16,787 nt of DNA from JBBPYA01 sp038200385. Lineage in GTDB: Bacteria > Actinomycetota > Actinomycetes > Mycobacteriales > Geodermatophilaceae. The translations under genes and the position numbers were made by a program. The stretch is taken from the NCBI GenBank assembly GCA_038200385.1, contig JBBPYA010000067.1, positions 1-16,787 on the forward strand, read 5' to 3'. A model generated the notes under the pieces. The model was not told where the DNA came from, did not search any database, and saw only the letters and a list, made by a program, of their open reading frames with translations. Of this stretch, positions 13,377-16,787 are shown piece by piece. Every line of letters starts with the position of its first letter. Position 1 is the stretch's first letter.

Positions 13377-14870
13377 GTGAGCCACGGAACCGCCGACGCC
13401 GGCGCCATGACGCCGCACTCCACCTTCTACGACCAGGGCCGCTTCGGTCGGCTCTTCTCCACCCTGCCGCCCTTCGCGGCGGACACCGCCGTCATCCGGG
13501 ACGCCCTGGTCGAGCTGGGTGCGCCCGGCGGTCCGATGGACGCCGGCGACGACCTGTCCGACCCGATCGCGCTGATCACCGACCCGGCCAGGAGCCTGGA
13601 CAACCCGGACAATCCGACGCTCAGCGCGGGCTTCACGTTCGTCGGCCAGTTCCTCGACCACGACATGACCTTCGATCCGACTTCCAGCCTGGCCCGGCGG
13701 CAGGATCCCGAGTCGATCCGCAACTTCCGGATCCCGGCGCTGGACCTGGACAGCGTGTACGGCGGCGGCCCGGGCGTCTCCCCGCACCTGTACGACCGGA
13801 CCGTCGACGGCGGCCGTACGACGCTGCTGACCGAGGCGATCCCGGACTCGGCGGCGGTCTCGGTGGACGGCTCGCAGCGTCACGACCTGCCGCGCAACTC
13901 CCAGCAGGTCGCGCTGATCGGAGACCCCCGAAACGACGAGAACCTGATGGTCAGCCAGTTCCAACTGGCCTGGCTGCGGTTCCACAACGTCGTACTCGCC
14001 GACGTCAAGGCCGATCTCGGGTCGGGGTACACCGCCGACGAGATCTTCGCCGAGGCCCAGCGCATCGTCCGCTGGCACTACCAGTGGCTGGTGCTGCACG
14101 AGTTCCTGCCCGCGACGGTGGGGATGCAGACGGTGCAGGCGATCCGCACCGAGGGCCTGAAGTTCTACACCTGGCACAACGACCCGTTCATCCCAGTCGA
14201 GTTCTCGGTGGCGGCGTACCGCTTCGGGCACTCCCAGGTCCGCCCCAGCTACCGGGCGAACTTCGGGACCAGCGCCACGGACCCGGCCCAGCAGTTCTTC
14301 GCCCTCGTCTTCGACCCTGCCGCCGCGGACCCGAGCGACCCCGCCGATCTGCGCGGGGGCGTGCGGGCGGCGCGCCGGTTCATCGACTGGCAGACGTTCT
14401 TCGACTTCGGCGACAAGCGGGTCCGGCACAACAAGAAGATCGACACGACCCTGTCGTCCATCCTGTTCAACCTGATGGGCCAGCAGCCCGGTACACCGAC
14501 ATCGCTGGCCTCCCGAAACCTGCTGCGGGCCCTCACGATGGGGGTGCCGTCGGGACAGCGGGTCGCCCAGGCGATGCAGCTGCCGGCGCTGGCCGCCACC
14601 GACCTGGCCGACCTCGCGCCGTTCGCTTTGCACCGGCGTACGCCGCTGTGGTTCTACGTGCTGCGCGAGGCCGACGTGATGGCCGGAGGGGAGCACCTGG
14701 GGCCGGTCGGCGGGCGCATCGTCGCCGAGGTGATCACCGGCCTGATCCGCGGCGACAACCAGTCCTACCTGCGGCAGGACCCGGACTGGACCCCGACGTA
14801 CGGCCGGCACGACGACTTCGGGCTGGTCGACCTGCTCACCGCGGCCGGGGTGGTGGCGACCATCCCGTGA
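13377..14870 (+). CDS. animal-type haem peroxidase family protein (PF03098-like)
   Basis: This 497-aa protein starts at a GTG with AGAGGAG 6 nt upstream and has no signal peptide, so it is probably cytosolic. The peroxidase-cyclooxygenase signatures are intact. GQFLDHDMTF contains distal His95 with adjacent Asp94, the residue that esterifies haem in myeloperoxidase, and Asp96 as calcium ligand. DPRNDENLM contains the catalytic Arg185 and Glu188 (second haem-ester position). FHNVVLADV follows, and AAYRFGHSQVRPSY contains the proximal His285. The residue matching the myeloperoxidase sulfonium Met is Asn189. Bacterial members use hydrogen peroxide to oxidise small anions or organics; the substrate here is unknown. 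It is absent from this position in the mycobacterial arrangement. Confidence 0.93.
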   Translation: MSHGTADAGAMTPHSTFYDQGRFGRLFSTLPPFAADTAVIRDALVELGAPGGPMDAGDDLSDPIALITDPARSLDNPDNPTLSAGFTFVGQFLDHDMTFDPTSSLARRQDPESIRNFRIPALDLDSVYGGGPGVSPHLYDRTVDGGRTTLLTEAIPDSAAVSVDGSQRHDLPRNSQQVALIGDPRNDENLMVSQFQLAWLRFHNVVLADVKADLGSGYTADEIFAEAQRIVRWHYQWLVLHEFLPATVGMQTVQAIRTEGLKFYTWHNDPFIPVEFSVAAYRFGHSQVRPSYRANFGTSATDPAQQFFALVFDPAAADPSDPADLRGGVRAARRFIDWQTFFDFGDKRVRHNKKIDTTLSSILFNLMGQQPGTPTSLASRNLLRALTMGVPSGQRVAQAMQLPALAATDLADLAPFALHRRTPLWFYVLREADVMAGGEHLGPVGGRIVAEVITGLIRGDNQSYLRQDPDWTPTYGRHDDFGLVDLLTAAGVVATIP

Positions 14871-14884
14871 CCGTCTCCGAGGCC

Positions 14885-14935
14885 CGCCGCCGTGGGATTC
14901 TGCCGACTGGGGGGCGGCAGAATCCCGCGGCGGCG
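14885..14935 (+). terminator. very long hairpin terminator after the haem peroxidase gene
   Basis: A 21-bp stem (14885-14905 with 14915-14935) has a 9-nt loop. The only imperfection is T14893 opposite G14927, a G·U wobble on the plus-strand RNA but an A·C mismatch on the minus strand. It therefore favours the peroxidase transcript, although it also lies just after the opposing stop codon. Confidence 0.85.
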
Positions 14936-14940
14936 ATAGC

Positions 14941-15783
14941 TCAACGCCGGCGCAGGGCCTCGGGAAGCACATCACTGTCGGCGACCTGGCGGGCCAGTGG
15001 CCGTACCAGGTCCCGAAGCCTGGCAGTCCGCTCCGCGCCGAAGCGCTGCCAGGCCACTGCCGAGGCCCGGCGGGTCTGCGTGTCCACCATTCCGCGCAGT
15101 GTCCCGCCGGCCTCGGTCAGTGTTCCGTCCGGCTCGAGCAGCCCTCGCTCGACCAGCCGGCGCCCGCCGTCGGACCACTCGTCCGCACTCCACCCACGGG
15201 TCGCCTTGAGGAACTCCGCGCGGCCACCGACCTGGGCGTCGAGCACCAGCGCCTCCACCGGATCCAGACCGTGCAGCATCAGCGCGGCCATGTGCGCGTC
15301 ACCGCGGAACTCCCGCACCAGGCTGCCCACGTGCCACAGCGCCACCAGCGATTCCTCCGGCCAGGCCAGTGCGGCGTGGCCGGCGTACAACGCGCGGCCC
15401 TGAGGTTCGAACCCGGCGCACAACTGCTTGCCGAGCTCGACCGCCTCGGTGACGTCGGGATCCCCGACGACGCGGTGCAGCGCCGCCGCGACCCCCTGCT
15501 GTCGCGCGGCTGTCACCGCCTCCGGGGTCACCTCGTCCCAACAGCCGCGCATGACGTGCCGGACCAGGCCGGGAGCGAACACGTAGAACGTCGCGATCGT
15601 GACTTCCGGCGAGACCGCGCCCATCGCCGCGGACCGGGACAGGAAGTACCCGGCGCGGGCCCGGATGCCGAGTTCGGCGTACTCTGCGGTCGGTTCCGGG
15701 GCGAAGTACACCGTGACGTGCACGGTGTCCAGTGCCCGCCAGCACCTCTCGGCGACGTCATCCAGTTCGGTCTGTGCGTCCAT
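14941..15783 (-). CDS. SCO6745 family protein (HTH_67/SalK-like)
   Basis: This is a 280-aa soluble protein. I recognise the SCO6745 family from ALDTVHVTVYFAPEPTAEYA (18-37), RAGYFLSRSAAMGAVSPEV, ATFYVFAPGLVRHV, LVALWHVGSLVREFRGDAH and RGWSADEWSDGGRRLVERGL, followed by the winged-helix-like LTEAGGTLRGMVDTQT. The C-terminal half looks like a MarR-like winged helix, but DNA binding is unproven; members occur near biosynthetic or stress genes. The ATG at 15783 is preceded by TAGGGT plus 6 nt with no Shine-Dalgarno, suggesting a leaderless mRNA. It is convergent with the peroxidase gene across a long hairpin. Confidence 0.85.
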   Translation of the reverse strand: MDAQTELDDVAERCWRALDTVHVTVYFAPEPTAEYAELGIRARAGYFLSRSAAMGAVSPEVTIATFYVFAPGLVRHVMRGCWDEVTPEAVTAARQQGVAAALHRVVGDPDVTEAVELGKQLCAGFEPQGRALYAGHAALAWPEESLVALWHVGSLVREFRGDAHMAALMLHGLDPVEALVLDAQVGGRAEFLKATRGWSADEWSDGGRRLVERGLLEPDGTLTEAGGTLRGMVDTQTRRASAVAWQRFGAERTARLRDLVRPLARQVADSDVLPEALRRR

Positions 15784-15795
15784 GGCCGAACCCTA
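15784..15795 (-). promoter_or_regulatory. -10 element for a leaderless SCO6745-like mRNA
   Basis: TAGGGT (15795-15790 on the minus strand) fits TANNNT and ends 6 nt before the ATG, placing +1 on the start codon. No clear -35 box is seen. Confidence 0.4.
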
Positions 15796-15844
15796 GATGC
15801 CCCGAGCCGCCGCCTACTCGCCCGCGTCGGCGAGGATGGCGGGC

Positions 15845-16483
15845 ATGGCCGGTGCTCCCGTGTGGCGCCCGCTGCCCCCCGAGGCGGTGGCGGAGGTGAT
15901 CGCCGACCTGCTCGCACCGCGGGACCCGGGGCGGGCCCTCCGGGTGGCGATGGACGGGCCGGACCCGTGGGAGATCGAGCTGCTGACCCGGTTGACCGGA
16001 CGCTGGCTGGCCGCGGCCGGTCGCCCGGCGATTCGGGTGCAGAGCCGCTACTTCCTCAAGCCGCGCTCCCTGCGCTACGAGTTCGGTCGCGACGATCCGG
16101 ACTCCTACTACGACTGGCTCGATGCCGACGGCTTGCGGCGCGAGGTGCTCGATCCGCTCGGTCCCGACGGTTCCGGGCGCTTCCTCCCGTCGCTGTGGGA
16201 CCCGGTGACCGACCGGGCCACCCGCGCGGAGTACGTGCAGGCGCCCGAGCGGGCGATCGTGCTCGTGGACGGGCCGCTGCTGCTCGGCCGCGGGTTGCCC
16301 TTCGACGTGGTCGTCCACGTCCTGGTCGGACCGGGCGCGCTGGCGCGCCGGACACCGGCGGAGGAGGGCTGGACGCTGCCGGCGTACCGGCGTTACGAGG
16401 CCGAGGTGCGCCCCGGCGCGATCGCCGACGTCGTGGTGCGAACCGACGACCAGCAGCACCCCGCCCTACTCAGCCGGCTCTGA
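15845..16483 (+). CDS. uridine kinase-like P-loop-fold protein lacking a canonical Walker A
   Basis: This is a 212-aa protein from the ATG at 15845 (GAGG 9 nt upstream); in-frame ATGs at 15836 and 15797 are alternatives. The fold follows actinobacterial uridine-kinase-like proteins: ALRVAMDGPDP (31-41) at the P-loop, SRYFLKPRSLRYEFGRDDP with a conserved YYDWLD, then REVLDPLGPDGSGRFLP, IVLVDGPLLLGRGLPFDVVV and ALARRTPAEEGWTLPAYRRY. In true kinases the first block reads GxDGAGKT/S. Here it is DGPDPWEIELL with no Gly-Lys-Ser/Thr, so phosphoryl transfer is doubtful. From memory, a 'GIDGPP' subfamily with the same loss exists in other actinomycetes. It is divergent from the SCO6745-like gene. Confidence 0.75.
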   Translation: MAGAPVWRPLPPEAVAEVIADLLAPRDPGRALRVAMDGPDPWEIELLTRLTGRWLAAAGRPAIRVQSRYFLKPRSLRYEFGRDDPDSYYDWLDADGLRREVLDPLGPDGSGRFLPSLWDPVTDRATRAEYVQAPERAIVLVDGPLLLGRGLPFDVVVHVLVGPGALARRTPAEEGWTLPAYRRYEAEVRPGAIADVVVRTDDQQHPALLSRL

Positions 16484-16496
16484 TCCTCATACGCGG

Positions 16497-16661
16497 CGGT
16501 ACGGCGCCGACGGTCACCGACGCCCACGTGCCGGCGGAGGAAGTCGGCGATGCGGCCTCCGACGAGTTCAGGATGCTCGTAGTGGACGGCGTCGTTGACG
16601 ATCAGCCACTCCGCGCCGGGATCTCCCGCTTCATGACGACCATCGTCTCGGCGCTGGATGG
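16497..16661 (-). pseudogene. C-terminal remnant of an alpha/beta hydrolase
   Basis: Immediately after the nudC stop the minus strand reads PSSAETMVVMKREIP. After a one-frame shift near 16612-16620 it continues AEWLIVNDAVHYEHPELVGG and then RIADFLRRHV. This is the usual tail of alpha/beta hydrolases (…IPGA…V…aHyxHxExPexv…IxxFLrr) with the catalytic-His position kept (VHYEHPE). The rest of the gene is missing because nudC occupies the upstream side. No start codon or Shine-Dalgarno is apparent. It lies tail-to-tail with the uridine-kinase-like gene. Confidence 0.55.
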
Positions 16662-16787
16662 CTAGGCAGGCAGGATGCCGTCCAGCCAGTCGGTGATGAT
16701 CCGGTAGGCGATCGAGACCGGGGGCGGCAGCCGGCGGGTCGGCGGCTGCTCGGCCACCTCGGCGCGGGTGAACCAGCCCGCCTCGGC
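16662..16787 (-). CDS. nudC: NADH/NAD+ pyrophosphatase NudC, C-terminal end (partial)
   Basis: The last 41 residues of a minus-strand gene enter from the right edge: AEAGWFTRAEVAEQ, LPPPVSIAYRIITDWL and a TAG at 16662. The 'EaxWFxRxEl…LPPxxSIAxxLIxxWL' ending is typical of NudC-type NUDIX hydrolases, which cleave NAD(H) and decap NAD-RNA. The NUDIX box itself would be outside the window. The assignment is supported by the mycobacterial order mrx1–nudC (Rv3198A–Rv3199c). Confidence 0.8.
   Translation of the reverse strand, partial: AEAGWFTRAEVAEQPPTRRLPPPVSIAYRIITDWLDGILPA

Noticed and set aside
13359..14975. Long minus-strand open frame opposite the haem peroxidase
   Set aside because: The peroxidase active-site residues on the plus strand settle the coding strand.
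1..16787. CRISPR array, tRNA, rRNA, insertion sequence or prophage
   Set aside because: No regularly spaced repeats, cloverleaf sequences, transposase motifs or phage genes were found on reading both strands.

Overview
The window is GC-rich (about 70% or more by eye). Its protein families (UPF0182, PPA1309, DUF2342-type metalloprotease, mycoredoxin, SCO6745-like, WhiB7) point to a high-GC actinomycete. The backbone order UPF0182 – PDZ/Lon-like protease – zinc metalloprotease – ThiF/E1-like – ABC1 kinase – whiB7 – uvrD2 – mycoredoxin – nudC is, from memory, the order of the Mycobacterium tuberculosis Rv3193c–Rv3199c neighbourhood. The codon use and accessory genes do not look mycobacterial, and I cannot name the genus.

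Layout. Positions 1-4447 hold the UPF0182 membrane protein (partial, minus), PPA1309 (plus), the secreted PDZ/S16 protease (minus), the DUF2342-type metalloprotease (plus) and a broken choice-of-anchor P gene (plus). Positions 4444-6476 are a tightly overlapping minus-strand operon: a 23-codon leader ORF, an enoyl-CoA hydratase/isomerase, a YgjP-like HELAH metalloprotease and a DUF2064-like glycosyl/nucleotidyltransferase-fold protein. Positions 6605-9385 hold a 50-aa DUF5679 zinc-ribbon protein with a strong hairpin after it, then a translationally overlapping pair: an RRE-like/E1-like protein and an AarF/ABC1 kinase. Positions 9402-10800 hold a 51-aa zinc-ribbon protein, a small Arg-rich protein, whiB7 and a long whiB7 leader. 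Positions 10822-13260 are uvrD2 and the divergent mycoredoxin gene. Positions 13377-16661 are a block inserted between mrx1 and nudC: an animal-type haem peroxidase, a SCO6745-family protein, a uridine-kinase-like protein without a Walker A lysine, and a decayed alpha/beta-hydrolase tail. Positions 16662-16787 are the 3' end of nudC.

The most informative regulatory region is upstream of whiB7. It has an AT-rich element exactly 3 bp upstream of a -35 box, a 17-bp spacer and a -10 box. These are followed by two overlapping upstream ORFs (TGATG junction), an intrinsic terminator with a U-rich tail, and a segment near the end of uORF2 that can pair with the terminator's 5' arm. This fits ribosome-controlled attenuation of an antibiotic-resistance regulator. 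Genes around it handle redox and stress (mycoredoxin, haem peroxidase, NudC), DNA repair (UvrD2) and envelope or proteolysis functions (UPF0182, PDZ/Lon-like protease). Several proteins look like retained folds that have lost canonical catalytic residues (E1-like, DUF2064-like, uridine-kinase-like). There are no tRNA, rRNA, CRISPR or transposase genes that I can see.
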